Shown: positions 43,247 to 52,428, counted from the first letter of the stretch. The stretch: DNA of 63,302 nucleotides from Dethiothermospora halolimnae (GCF_037577855.1 NZ_JBAKFX010000019.1:1-63302), one strand, 5' to 3'. The notes: generated by a model from the letters alone, not told the origin. Numbers and translations are program-made.

Positions 43247-43315
43247 ACTAAGGTGCCTTTGGCGCTGCTTAGTTCTGTACAGGGTGCAGGGTGCAAAGTG
43301 CAGATGTTGGTAGTC
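43247..43315 (+). repeat. Dispersed intergenic repeat, copy C
   Basis: AACTAAGGTGCCTTTGGCGC then TGCTTAGTTCTGTACAGG and GTGCAGGGTGCAAAGTGCAG. Same word order and orientation as copies A (20004-20064) and B (29784-29830). It lies in the 5' untranslated part of the glpA operon between the leader hairpin and the ribosome site, so it would be transcribed. Confidence 0.7.
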
Positions 43316-43374
43316 AGAACTACATTTGGACCCTACACATAATTTTTACAATAATTTTAAAGTATAATAAAAAA

Positions 43375-43421
43375 AGCTACAGAAACTAGACCTATCATTC
43401 CATAGGCTAATTTCTGTAGCT
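43375..43421 (-). promoter_or_regulatory. GlpP-type antitermination leader of the glpA operon
   Basis: On the minus strand AGCTACAGAAA ... TTTCTGTAGCT forms an 11-bp perfect stem. An upper part pairs TAG/CTA and CCTAT/ATAGG, and seven T follow, making an intrinsic terminator. It is preceded by GAGAATAAGAG, a word shared with the glpP-glpK leader at 45788-45833. GlpP with glycerol-3-phosphate should prevent termination here. Confidence 0.8.
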
Positions 43422-43463
43422 CTCTTATTCTCGGGCTACCTTATTATTTTACTTATTGATATT

Positions 43464-43492
43464 ATTGTATCATTTTTCCATGATTTTTACAA
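43464..43492 (-). promoter_or_regulatory. Promoter of the glpA operon
   Basis: TTGTAA (43487-43492) and TACAAT (43464-43469) are 17 bases apart on the minus strand. The sequence AAAAATGATACAATAAT around the -10 is identical to that of the glpP promoter. Confidence 0.75.
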
Positions 43493-43550
43493 GATTATGT
43501 AAGACTTATTTTATAATAGTTATATTGTCAAAGTCGTAAATTTTTTAAGT

Positions 43551-45053
43551 TTATTCATCGGTTTCTTCCCATTGTAAAGATCTTTTAACGGCCTTTTTCC
43601 ATCCTTTATATAATTTACGTCTTTCCTCTTCTTCCATATTGGGATTAAATATATTGTCACAGTTCCAACTACTTTTCACGTCCTCTTTATCCTTCCAAAA
43701 CCCCACAGCAAGACCTGCTAGATAAGCTGCTCCTAAAGCTGTAGTTTCCGTTACACAGGGTCTGTGAACCGATACATCTAATATATCCGATTGAAACTGC
43801 ATTAAAAAATTGTTGGCAACTGCTCCACCATCTACCTTTAATACTTTTAATTCTATGCCTGCATCATCCTCCATTGCTTCTATTACATCTCTAGTTTGAT
43901 ATGCTATAGATTCTAGTGCTGCTCTAATAATGTGGTTTCTATTGGCACCCCTAGTTAAACCTACAATTGTTCCTCTTGCATACATATCCCAATGGGGTGC
44001 CCCTAATCCCACAAATGCAGGGACAAGATATACTCCATTATTATCTTGTACTTTAGAGGCAAAGTATTCAGTATCTGTAGCATCATTTACAAGTCTTAAT
44101 TCATCCCTGAGCCACTGAACAACTGCGCCTCCCATAAAAATACTACCTTCAAGGGCATATTCTATCTTCCCGTCTACACCCCAAGCTATAGTAGTTAGGA
44201 GCCCATTATTAGATGGTACCATAGTTTCCCCAGTGTTCATTAGCATAAAACATCCTGTTCCATATGTATTTTTTGCTGTTCCCGGTTTATGGCATATCTG
44301 ACCAAATAATGCAGCCTGCTGATCTCCTGCTATTCCTGCAATGGGTATCTGGGCTCCTCCAAAGGTTTTAGCATCGGTTACACCATAGACTTCACTGGAC
44401 GGTCTTACATCGGGTAACATAGATTTAGGTATGTCCAACTCCTCTAAGAGTTTATCATCCCATTTTAATTCCTTTATATTATAAAGCATAGTTCTTGAAG
44501 CATTTGAATAATCAGTGACATGGATTTTACCCCTGGTTAAGTTCCAAACTAACCATGTATCAATATTTCCAAAAAGTAACTCTCCCTTTTGTGCCTTTTC
44601 TCTGGCTCCCTTAACATTATCCAATATCCACTTTATTTTTGTTCCTGAAAAATACGCATCGACTACTAATCCAGTATTAGCCTTTATATATTCTGTTAAT
44701 CCCCTATTTTTAAGTTCATCGCATATATCAGAGGTTCTTCTACATTGCCAAACTATTGCATTATATATAGGTTTACCTGTATTTTTATCCCATACAACAG
44801 TAGTTTCCCGTTGGTTTGTAATACCTATGGCCGCAACTTCATCGGGTCTTATTCCTGCTGTCTCTAAAACTTCCCTTGTTACTCCACTTTGACTACCCCA
44901 AATCTCCATAGGGTCGTGTTCAACCCATCCCGGCTTGGGATAAATCTGTCTAAATTCTTTCTGAGCTACTTTTACTATCTCACCTTTGTGATTAAAGAGT
45001 ATTGCCCTAGAACTAGTGGTCCCTTGATCCAAGGCCATTACATATTTTTTCAT
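43551..45053 (-). CDS. glpK: Glycerol kinase
   Basis: A 500-residue FGGY kinase: ALDQGTTSSRAILFNHKGE at the N-terminus, WVEHDPMEIW, GIAGDQQAALFGQ, and KVDGGAVANNFLMQFQSDIL near the C-terminus. It phosphorylates glycerol with ATP to glycerol-3-phosphate. GGGGGATATT precedes the ATG. It is the second gene after glpP (42 bases apart), and both are behind the second GlpP-type leader. Length and motifs are complete. Confidence 0.98.
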   Translation of the reverse strand: MKKYVMALDQGTTSSRAILFNHKGEIVKVAQKEFRQIYPKPGWVEHDPMEIWGSQSGVTREVLETAGIRPDEVAAIGITNQRETTVVWDKNTGKPIYNAIVWQCRRTSDICDELKNRGLTEYIKANTGLVVDAYFSGTKIKWILDNVKGAREKAQKGELLFGNIDTWLVWNLTRGKIHVTDYSNASRTMLYNIKELKWDDKLLEELDIPKSMLPDVRPSSEVYGVTDAKTFGGAQIPIAGIAGDQQAALFGQICHKPGTAKNTYGTGCFMLMNTGETMVPSNNGLLTTIAWGVDGKIEYALEGSIFMGGAVVQWLRDELRLVNDATDTEYFASKVQDNNGVYLVPAFVGLGAPHWDMYARGTIVGLTRGANRNHIIRAALESIAYQTRDVIEAMEDDAGIELKVLKVDGGAVANNFLMQFQSDILDVSVHRPCVTETTALGAAYLAGLAVGFWKDKEDVKSSWNCDNIFNPNMEEEERRKLYKGWKKAVKRSLQWEETDE

Positions 45054-45095
45054 AATATCCCCCTATTCCTTGTTAATTTTTTTAACTTCTAATTT

Positions 45096-45659
45096 CTACA
45101 TATGCCATATCTCTTCTCTACTGGTTGAAATCCCTGTGGCATCTGCGCTTAAACACTGTATAACATCATCCTTATCTTCTATTAGTCCCCCTGCTATAAT
45201 AGGTACATTGGTTTTATTATTTATTTTTTTTAAAATTTTAGGCATAATCCCTGGTAAGACCTCTATTGCATCAGGCTTTGATGAGTGTATTGATTTTAAT
45301 CCTGTTTCTATGGATAAGGAATCCACTATAAAAAGTCTTTGTATTGCAAATATATTCATTGATTTTGCTATCCTTATTAAATTACTTTTAGTTGTTATTA
45401 TTCCATCAGGTTTTATGTTATTACTTATATACTTAAGAGCTATCATATCCTTTGAAAACCCGTCTATTAAATCTATATGTATATATATTTCCATATCATT
45501 TTTCCTTACTTTATCCACAACATTTTTTAAATTAAAAATATTTCCTGTTAATAAAAATATTATTTCACATGGTGACTTTATGGCATTGTCTAGTCTATCT
45601 AAATCATTGATCGCTGCTATTATAGGATTTTTATGTACTCTGCTATAAAAATTTGTCAT
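45096..45659 (-). CDS. glpP: Glycerol-3-phosphate responsive antiterminator GlpP
   Basis: A 187-residue TIM-barrel-like RNA-binding regulator of the GlpP family. Landmarks are PIIAAINDLDRLDNAI, CEIIFLLTGNIFNLKNVVDKVR, IHIDLIDGFSKD, KPDAIEVLPGIMPKIL and IIAGGLIEDKDDVIQCL. In Bacillus, GlpP bound to glycerol-3-phosphate binds leader RNA of glp operons and prevents termination. It is co-transcribed with glpK. Two leaders of the expected design are in this window, including its own, giving a positive feedback loop. Confidence 0.96.
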   Translation of the reverse strand: MTNFYSRVHKNPIIAAINDLDRLDNAIKSPCEIIFLLTGNIFNLKNVVDKVRKNDMEIYIHIDLIDGFSKDMIALKYISNNIKPDGIITTKSNLIRIAKSMNIFAIQRLFIVDSLSIETGLKSIHSSKPDAIEVLPGIMPKILKKINNKTNVPIIAGGLIEDKDDVIQCLSADATGISTSREEIWHM

Positions 45660-45787
45660 CTTATCACCTCTAAAATTTTATATGAAAGTTTACATGCTAA
45701 TTATTTAAAGCATTCATTCCATATGGATAAATTACTTTATAAATTTATATGTAAAACATCTGGTGAAATTACTAATTAACTAAAAAT

Positions 45788-45833
45788 AGCCACAGAAATC
45801 AGACCTATCTCTCCATAGGTAACTTCCGTAGCT
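45788..45833 (-). promoter_or_regulatory. GlpP-type antitermination leader of glpP-glpK
   Basis: On the minus strand AGCTACGGAAGTTA pairs with TGATTTCTGTGGCT along all 14 positions using four G-U pairs, then CCTAT/ATAGG closes the top and TTTTT follows. Bases that differ from the glpA leader keep pairing, so the helix is conserved. GAGAATAAGAG precedes it. Confidence 0.8.
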
Positions 45834-45874
45834 CTCTTATTCTCAAACCATCTTATTATTTTTTTGTTAACATT

Positions 45875-45903
45875 ATTGTATCATTTTTAAATAAATTTAA
45901 CAA
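45875..45903 (-). promoter_or_regulatory. Promoter of glpP-glpK
   Basis: TTGTTA (45898-45903) and TACAAT (45875-45880), 17 bases apart on the minus strand, with the same AAAAATGATACAATAAT context as the glpA promoter. The rest of the 468-base spacer (45660-46127) shows only AT-rich sequence and the plus-strand ribosome site AGGAGA. Confidence 0.75.
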
Positions 45904-46127
45904 CCATCTTAGAAATAATAATTGTTATATTATCCACAACATTCTTTAGATTAAAATATTAGTTGTTAATAAGTTTCTTATGCTTTTTAAGTTTAATCTA
46001 ACTTTATATATAAGATATCCAGCTTAAGCTTATATATGAAAAAAAAGGACTATAAAATATAGTTTTTTTAATATTACTTTAAGAAAAACTATAAATATAC
46101 TTAATAGAAAATATAGGAGAGATTAAA

Positions 46128-46796
46128 GTGCCTAAATTAAGAAGAATAACTTTTGACTTAGGCTTACTAATTATAATACCATTACTTGGTAAGCTATATA
46201 CTCGATTAAATGTTCCTGTTAATAATATTAGTATTCTTATGACTGGGATAGATAAAAATATACCATTTTTAAAAATATTTATTATACCATATGTTATATG
46301 GTACTTCTATAGGGTTATATTTTTTATATATTTAGCTTTTAAAGACAGAGAAACTTATTATAAAACATTGTTAACCTATACCCTAGGTATTTTAATATGC
46401 TATTTAATATATAGTATATATCAAACCACGGTCCCAAGACCCAGTTTAGCTGGTAGGGATTTACTTACCAACATGGTAAGATTAATTTATCAAAAAGATA
46501 ATCCTTATAATTGTTTTCCCAGCATACATTCCTTTACAAGCTTTTTAATGATAAAGGCAATACTTAATAGTAATATAAAAAATAAATTTAATAGTAGTTT
46601 TGTGATTGTCCTATCCACATCTATCATATTATCAACCCTTTTTGTAAAACAACACTTTATAGTAGATGCTATATCGGCAATCCTACTTGCAAACCTATTG
46701 TTTGATTTTGTTAATAAATATTTGTTTAATATACTTTCTCCAACTCTATCAAAATTTTTCGTTTTTATGAAATTAGATAAAAATATTGAAAATTAA
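46128..46796 (+). CDS. PAP2 family phosphatase
   Basis: A 222-residue membrane protein with about six hydrophobic segments. The PAP2 motifs are present in the inositol-phosphotransferase-like form: NCFPSIHSF (C2, catalytic His in SIHSF) and KQHFIVDAI (C3). A C1-like region is VPRPSLAGRD. It probably removes phosphate from lipid phosphates such as undecaprenyl-diphosphate or phosphatidic acid at the membrane. The start is GTG with AGGAGA eight bases upstream. Its end overlaps the first in-frame codons preceding the next gene, but that gene starts later. Confidence 0.85.
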   Translation: MPKLRRITFDLGLLIIIPLLGKLYTRLNVPVNNISILMTGIDKNIPFLKIFIIPYVIWYFYRVIFFIYLAFKDRETYYKTLLTYTLGILICYLIYSIYQTTVPRPSLAGRDLLTNMVRLIYQKDNPYNCFPSIHSFTSFLMIKAILNSNIKNKFNSSFVIVLSTSIILSTLFVKQHFIVDAISAILLANLLFDFVNKYLFNILSPTLSKFFVFMKLDKNIEN

Positions 46797-46866
46797 TATA
46801 ATTAAGTATCATTTTCACCATCCCATGCATATTATAGTAGTAATAATTTTTGTGGGGTGGTTTTTT

Positions 46867-48138
46867 ATGAGAACATTAAAATTAGGCTCAAAAGGACCTG
46901 ATGTAATGGAGTTACAGGCAACTCTAAAAAAAATAGGGTATGAGCCTGGTCCAATAGATGGAATATTTGGTGCAAAAACTGAATCCGCAGTTAAAGCCTT
47001 TCAAAGTAATTATGGTCTTACTGTAGATGGAATAGTAGGACCAAAAACATATAATGCATTGGAACCCTTTTTATTAGGCTATGACACATATACAATAAGA
47101 CCTGGAGATACTTTTTATAATATTGCAAAGAGATATTATACTACAGTTAATGCTATAGTCACCGCCAATCCAAACTTAGATCCCTATAACCTCATGGTAG
47201 GTCAACAAATTATAGTTCCCTATGGTATCGATGTGGTAGACACTAATATAGATTATACTTATGAAACCATGGAAAGGGACATAAAAGGATTGCAAGCCAG
47301 ATACCCATTTTTAGAGGTCGATGTGGCAGGGGAAAGTGTATTAGGTAAAAAACTATACTATATTAAACTAGGTAATGGTCCTAACCAAGTATTTTATAAT
47401 GGTGCCCATCATGCTTTAGAGTGGATTACTTCTCCATTACTTATGAAGTTTATAGAGAATTTTTCTGATGCCTATTCAAAGGGGGAAAGTATAAGGGGTT
47501 ATAGTACTCCATCTATATGGAATCAAAGCACCATATATATATTGCCAATGGTTAATCCTGATGGAGTAAATTTAGTTTTAAATGGATTAAGTGAAGATAA
47601 CCCATACTATAATGAACTTCTTAAGTGGAATAATACAGGTGAACCTTTTTCTAAGGTATGGGAAGCTAATATCAAAGGTGTAGATCTTAACCACAATTAT
47701 GATGCTCTATGGGAGGAATATAGAGAACTTGCAAATGAACTAGGTTATGATGAACCAGGTCCCACTAGATATCCTGGATTATCTCCTGAGTCAGAACCTG
47801 AATCAAAAGCGGTAGCTGATTTTACCAGAAATCATAACTTTAGACTGGTTCTAGCATATCATAGTCAAGGTCAAGTTATATATTGGAATTTTCAAGATAT
47901 GGCTCCCCCTGAGGCTAGACGTATAGGGGAAATCTTTGCTAGAATAAGTGGATATGAACTAGCAGAAACCTATGGAACCGCATCATATTCTGGATATAAA
48001 GATTGGTTTATACAGGAATATATTAGACCTGGATATACTATTGAAGTTGGGAAAGGAAAAAATCCTTTACCTATTTCTCAATTTGATATGATATATGAAA
48101 ATAATGAGGAAATATTATTATTGGCAGCAGTTATTTGA
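46867..48138 (+). CDS. LysM-containing M14 peptidoglycan endopeptidase
   Basis: A 423-residue zinc carboxypeptidase-fold protein. It has a peptidoglycan-binding domain (about 1-67; GSKGPDVMELQATLKKIGY), a LysM domain (74-120; YTIRPGDTFYNIAKRYYT) and an M14 domain with zinc ligands H182-x-x-E185 (GAHHALEW) and His in AYHSQG. GVDLNHNYD is the substrate-binding block and TIEVGKG carries the catalytic Glu. It matches gamma-D-glutamyl-L-diamino acid endopeptidase I of spore formers, which cuts peptide stems of spore cortex. The ATG at 46867 follows GGGGTGG; the frame is open 27 codons further up without a ribosome site. No signal peptide, consistent with spore proteins. Confidence 0.9.
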   Translation: MRTLKLGSKGPDVMELQATLKKIGYEPGPIDGIFGAKTESAVKAFQSNYGLTVDGIVGPKTYNALEPFLLGYDTYTIRPGDTFYNIAKRYYTTVNAIVTANPNLDPYNLMVGQQIIVPYGIDVVDTNIDYTYETMERDIKGLQARYPFLEVDVAGESVLGKKLYYIKLGNGPNQVFYNGAHHALEWITSPLLMKFIENFSDAYSKGESIRGYSTPSIWNQSTIYILPMVNPDGVNLVLNGLSEDNPYYNELLKWNNTGEPFSKVWEANIKGVDLNHNYDALWEEYRELANELGYDEPGPTRYPGLSPESEPESKAVADFTRNHNFRLVLAYHSQGQVIYWNFQDMAPPEARRIGEIFARISGYELAETYGTASYSGYKDWFIQEYIRPGYTIEVGKGKNPLPISQFDMIYENNEEILLLAAVI

Positions 48139-48148
48139 AATAACAGAT

Positions 48149-48232
48149 GAGAATTGAGAGAGGAGAAGGGAAAGATAGAGGATAGGCAAGCAAAGCTTGC
48201 CTATCCTTTTAATCTCTCCTCTCCCAATTCTC
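48149..48232. terminator. Large two-part hairpin between convergent genes
   Basis: The inner stem GGATAGGCAAGC / GCTTGCCTATCC (12 bp, AAA loop) is flanked by outer arms GAGAATTGAGAGAGGAGA and TCTCCTCTCCCAATTCTC, which pair with one mismatch. It lies between the M14 gene and ppsA and probably ends both transcripts. The outer arm GAGAATTGAGAGAGGAG is low-complexity and may belong to a genome-wide repeat. Confidence 0.7.
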
Positions 48233-48245
48233 CACTCCCACTAGA

Positions 48246-50597
48246 CTAAATGTTTCTAACTTTATTTAATAGTATCTTTTGCTCAACGTGGGCTACAAGT
48301 CTTCTGGTATAAGCAACTGTATCAGGGTTTATACTCATACTATCGATCCCTTCATTAACAAGGAATTCCGCGAATTCTGGGTATAGTGATGGGCCTTGAC
48401 CACATATTGAAACTGTTTTTCCATATTTGTGGGCAGCTTTTATTAATGTTTTTATTGCTCTTTTTACTGCTATATTTCTTTCATCAAAATATCCCATATT
48501 ATTAAGAATACCTGAGTCTCTATCGGAACCTAATATTAACTGAGTCAAATCATTACTTCCTATACTAAACCCATCAACCATTTGAGCAAACTCTTCTGCT
48601 GCAAATATTACCGATGGAACCTCAGCCATAATCCAGATTTTAAAACTATTATTTTGAACTAGGCCTTCTGATGCCATTATTTCTTTAACTTTTTTTAGCT
48701 CCCAAGTGGTTCTAACAAAGGGTAACATAACCCATACGTTTGTAAGACCATACTCTTCTCTTACCTTCTTTATAGCTCTACATTCTAATCTAAAACCTTC
48801 TTCATATTCAGGGGATATATACCTAGATACCCCTCTCCAGCCTATCATTGGGTTGCTTTCTATAGGTTCAACCTCCTCTCCACCTTTTAGCCCTCTAAAC
48901 TCATTGGTTCTAAAGTCACTAAGTCTAACTACTATTGGCTTAGGATAAATCTCCTGGGCAACCATAGTTATACCCTCTGACATCTTATCGATAAACAAAT
49001 CTTCATTACCTGTTTTTAATAAATACATTGGATGGGCACCAACTAAGTTAGTAAAGATAAACTCTGTTCTCATAAGTCCTATTCCATCAAAGGGAAGTTT
49101 TTTGTACTTTTTAATAATAGATGGTTCTCCTAAGTTCATATATATTTTTGTTCCAGTTATTGGAGCTAATTGATTAATTATGTCTTCAGTTACTACTGCG
49201 TTTTCTTTTTCATCTTTCTTTTCTTCTTCCTGTAATACTTTACCGTTAAATACAATCCCCCTAGTTGCATCAACTGTTACTTCTTTTCCCTCTTCTAAAA
49301 CCTTACTTCCTTTTTTAGCCCCTACTATACAAGGAATTCCTAGCTCTCTAGATACTATAGCAGCATGACAAGTACGTCCTCCATCATCGGTTACAACTGC
49401 TGCTGCTTTTCTCATTGCAGGTACCATGTCTGGATTTGTCATAACAGTAACAAGAATATCTCCTTCTTTAACTCTAGATATCTCATCTATATTTTCAATA
49501 TTTACAACTTTTCCTGTAGCTATCCCCGGTGAGGCTGCAAGACCCTTAACTAAAACCTCTAACTTTGTACTATTGTTGTTTGTCTCCATTTTAGTCTCCT
49601 CCTCTTTCAAAGTAGTTATTGGTCTCGACTGCAATATATATATATTGTTCGTATCTTCATCAAATCCCCATTCTATATCTTGGGGTGCATTATATAGTTT
49701 TTCTATTGCCAATGCATTTTCAGATAGTTTAATTATTTCATTATCTGTTAAGCACTGTTCTTCCACCTTGGCATATCCTAAATATTCACTTACCTTTATC
49801 TCTAAAGTTCCCACCTTATTACTATCTTTGATAATCATTTTTTCTTTTTGAGCAATAGTTCTTTCTATTATCCTCATATCATTTTTCTTTAAGATATATT
49901 CATCCGGTGTAACTATACCTGATACTACCGCTTCTCCCAAGCCCCAACTTGCATTTATCATCATTTCATTTCTATCGTTATTAATGGGATTGGCAGTAAA
50001 TAGAACTCCTGATTTTAAGCTATTAACCATCTTTTGAATCACTGCACTTAAATAAACATCAAAATGATTAAATCCCTTCTTCTCTCTATAATAAATCGCC
50101 CTAGAAGTCCAAAGAGATGCCCAACATTTTTTCACATGGTTTAAAACCTCTTCAGCACCATCTATATGAAGATACGTATCCTGCTGTCCAGCAAAGGATG
50201 CATCGGGTAAATCTTCAGCCGTTGCGGAACTTCTAACAGCGACACTTGGATTTGTTATGGACATATTAGTGCCAAATTCCATATAGGCTTCTCTTATTTC
50301 TTTTTTAAGTTCCTCCTGTATATTAGCATTCATTATTAATTCTCTTATCTGTAAACTCTTTATCTGTAAATCTGAAGAATTTTCAATATCAGTATTTTTA
50401 ATTACATTTTGTATCTTATCATCTAAATTTGCATAGTCTATAAAATCTCTATAGGCCTCCGATGTAACACAAAATCCCGGCGGTACATCAACCCCATTAT
50501 TTGTTAGTTCCCCTAAGTTAGCTCCCTTTCCACCTACCAGTGGTATATCATTTTTATTTACCTCTTGGAAATATTTAATGTATTTGTATTTATTCAC
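48246..50597 (-). CDS. ppsA: Phosphoenolpyruvate synthase
   Basis: A 783-residue enzyme in the order ATP-grasp PPDK N-domain (1-330; LVGGKGANLGEL, SSATAEDLPDASFAGQQDT), phosphohistidine domain (about 340-460; DDGGRTCHAAIVSRELGIPCIVG with the catalytic His in TCHAAI) and PEP/pyruvate TIM barrel (GIGLMRTEFI; SIGSNDLTQL; SICGQGPS with the catalytic Cys). It converts pyruvate, ATP and water to PEP, AMP and phosphate for gluconeogenesis. The start is GTG with AGGAGGG seven bases upstream. Normal length. Confidence 0.95.
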   Translation of the reverse strand: MNKYKYIKYFQEVNKNDIPLVGGKGANLGELTNNGVDVPPGFCVTSEAYRDFIDYANLDDKIQNVIKNTDIENSSDLQIKSLQIRELIMNANIQEELKKEIREAYMEFGTNMSITNPSVAVRSSATAEDLPDASFAGQQDTYLHIDGAEEVLNHVKKCWASLWTSRAIYYREKKGFNHFDVYLSAVIQKMVNSLKSGVLFTANPINNDRNEMMINASWGLGEAVVSGIVTPDEYILKKNDMRIIERTIAQKEKMIIKDSNKVGTLEIKVSEYLGYAKVEEQCLTDNEIIKLSENALAIEKLYNAPQDIEWGFDEDTNNIYILQSRPITTLKEEETKMETNNNSTKLEVLVKGLAASPGIATGKVVNIENIDEISRVKEGDILVTVMTNPDMVPAMRKAAAVVTDDGGRTCHAAIVSRELGIPCIVGAKKGSKVLEEGKEVTVDATRGIVFNGKVLQEEEKKDEKENAVVTEDIINQLAPITGTKIYMNLGEPSIIKKYKKLPFDGIGLMRTEFIFTNLVGAHPMYLLKTGNEDLFIDKMSEGITMVAQEIYPKPIVVRLSDFRTNEFRGLKGGEEVEPIESNPMIGWRGVSRYISPEYEEGFRLECRAIKKVREEYGLTNVWVMLPFVRTTWELKKVKEIMASEGLVQNNSFKIWIMAEVPSVIFAAEEFAQMVDGFSIGSNDLTQLILGSDRDSGILNNMGYFDERNIAVKRAIKTLIKAAHKYGKTVSICGQGPSLYPEFAEFLVNEGIDSMSINPDTVAYTRRLVAHVEQKILLNKVRNI

Positions 50598-50901
50598 GTT
50601 TATTCCCTCCTGAATCGATATGTTATATACTTTTATTATTTCTTATATATTTATTATAGCATATTAATCTATTTATGCTATACTTTTTTATAATTTTTTT
50701 ATTAGTATAGCATATAGTGTGTATATTTCATATTATTGATTGGGTTATAAAAAAGGTAATAACTAGATTATAAACTTACTATATTGTATTTTATATAACT
50801 TTAACTTTTATTAAGTGATATATAGAAATATATGAATTTAATTTTAATAAAAGATTATACTATAAGTTATAGATAAGTTTAAAGATTAAAGGAGGCTTAA
50901 T
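50598..50901. other. Intergenic spacer between ppsA and abgT
   Basis: About 304 AT-rich bases between divergent genes. I see only the ribosome sites (AGGAGGG for ppsA, AAAGGAGG for abgT) and no riboswitch, T-box or operator pattern I can defend. Confidence 0.5.
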
Positions 50902-52428
50902 ATGGAAAACAGAAAAAAACAAAATTGGGGCAATAGTTTTTTAAGTGTAGTTGAAAGGGCAGGAAATAAGCTTCCCCATCCAGTTACATTATTCTTTATA
51001 TTTGCCTTATTTGTAGTAATTTTATCTTTCATCTTAAATAAAGCCGGAGTGTCGGCAATACACCCCGGTACAAAAGAAGAAATATCCATAGTAAATCTAC
51101 TTTCTAAAGATGGTATCAGAAGAATATTCTCAGAAGCAGTTGATAACTTTACAGGGTTTGCTCCATTGGGAACCGTTTTAGTGGCCATGCTTGGAGTAGG
51201 TATAGCAGAAAAATCAGGATTTATTGGAGCACTTTTAAAGAAGATAGTTTTAGGTGCCCCAGATAAATTAATTACTGCAGCCGTAGTTTTTACAGGGGTA
51301 ATGTCAAGTATGGCTGCCGATGCTGGCTATGTAGTTTTAGTACCCTTAGGAGCTATAATATTTTTAGCAAAGGGGAGACACCCTTTAGCAGGTTTGGCAG
51401 CAGCATTTGCAGGTGTATCCGGTGGATTTAGCTCTAACTTACTTATAACATTACTTGATCCCCTATTGGGAGGTTTTACAGAACAGTCAGCCCAATTGAT
51501 AGATCCTAATTATGGAGTACCACCAACGGCTAACTACTTTTTTATGATAGTTTCTACCTTTGTGATTACAATTGCAGGGGTTATAGTAACTGAAAAAATT
51601 ATTGAACCTAGATTAGGGGAATATAAAGGTGAATATAAACAGAAACTTGAACCTATAAACAATAATGAAAAAAAGGCTCTAACAAAAGCCTTTATTGCAT
51701 TACTAGTTTTTGTAACAATAATTGTTTTAATGACCGCTCCTTCAAATGGAATACTTAGATCCGACGAAGGTAACATATTACAAGGGATACCTTTTACCCC
51801 CTTTGTAGCTTCAATGGTACTTTTAATAGCTATCTTCTTCTTTATTCCTGGAGTTGCATATGGTATAAGTGCAGGAACAATTAAAAATGATAAGGATATA
51901 GCAAAATATTTAAATGAATCAATGGCATCAATGGGAGGTTATATAGTATTAGCCTTTGTAGCTGCTCAATTTGTATCCTATTTTAACTGGTCAAATATAG
52001 GAGTTATATTGGCAATCAAAGGAGCTGATTTCCTTGAGGCAATTAACTTTACAGGACTACCTTTAATTATTATATTTATAGTTATCTCTTCTATAATAAA
52101 CATACTTATAGGTAGTGCATCAGCTAAATGGGCAATAATGGCTCCAGTATTTGTTCCTATGCTTATGAACCTTGGTTATAGACCTGAATTTGCACAACTT
52201 TCATATCGTATCGGTGATTCAATAACAAATATTATTTCGCCACTAATGCCATACTTTGCAATTATAGTTGCCTTTGGTAGTAAATATGATAAAAACTTAG
52301 GAATAGGAACCCTAATATCTACAATGCTCCCATATTCCATAGCTTACTTTATCGCCTTAGTAGGTCTTTTAATAATTTGGTATTTAATTGGAGCTCCCAT
52401 AGGACCTAATATACCTATATTATTATAG
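50902..52428 (+). CDS. abgT: AbgT family transporter
   Basis: A 508-residue membrane protein with about eleven hydrophobic segments. It starts with the family block FLSVVERAGNKLPHPVTLFFIFA. Further blocks are SGFIGALLKKIVLGAP, MSSMAADAGYVVLVPLGA, GVSGGFSSNLLITLLDPLL and GSASAKWAIMAPVFVPMLM. AbgT proteins import p-aminobenzoyl-glutamate (a folate breakdown product), and some export sulfonamides; which applies is not known. AAAGGAGG precedes the ATG. It is a single gene followed directly by a 52-bp palindrome. Confidence 0.95.
   Translation: MENRKKQNWGNSFLSVVERAGNKLPHPVTLFFIFALFVVILSFILNKAGVSAIHPGTKEEISIVNLLSKDGIRRIFSEAVDNFTGFAPLGTVLVAMLGVGIAEKSGFIGALLKKIVLGAPDKLITAAVVFTGVMSSMAADAGYVVLVPLGAIIFLAKGRHPLAGLAAAFAGVSGGFSSNLLITLLDPLLGGFTEQSAQLIDPNYGVPPTANYFFMIVSTFVITIAGVIVTEKIIEPRLGEYKGEYKQKLEPINNNEKKALTKAFIALLVFVTIIVLMTAPSNGILRSDEGNILQGIPFTPFVASMVLLIAIFFFIPGVAYGISAGTIKNDKDIAKYLNESMASMGGYIVLAFVAAQFVSYFNWSNIGVILAIKGADFLEAINFTGLPLIIIFIVISSIINILIGSASAKWAIMAPVFVPMLMNLGYRPEFAQLSYRIGDSITNIISPLMPYFAIIVAFGSKYDKNLGIGTLISTMLPYSIAYFIALVGLLIIWYLIGAPIGPNIPILL

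Noticed and set aside
43222..43296. N-terminal extension of GlpA by 25 residues
   Set aside because: The extra codons run through the dispersed repeat and lack a ribosome site, whereas AAAGGAGG precedes the ATG at 43221.
45070..45648. Long plus-strand open frame opposite glpP
   Set aside because: It is antisense to a clear glpP gene, has no ribosome site or recognisable domain, and reflects the codon bias of the real strand.
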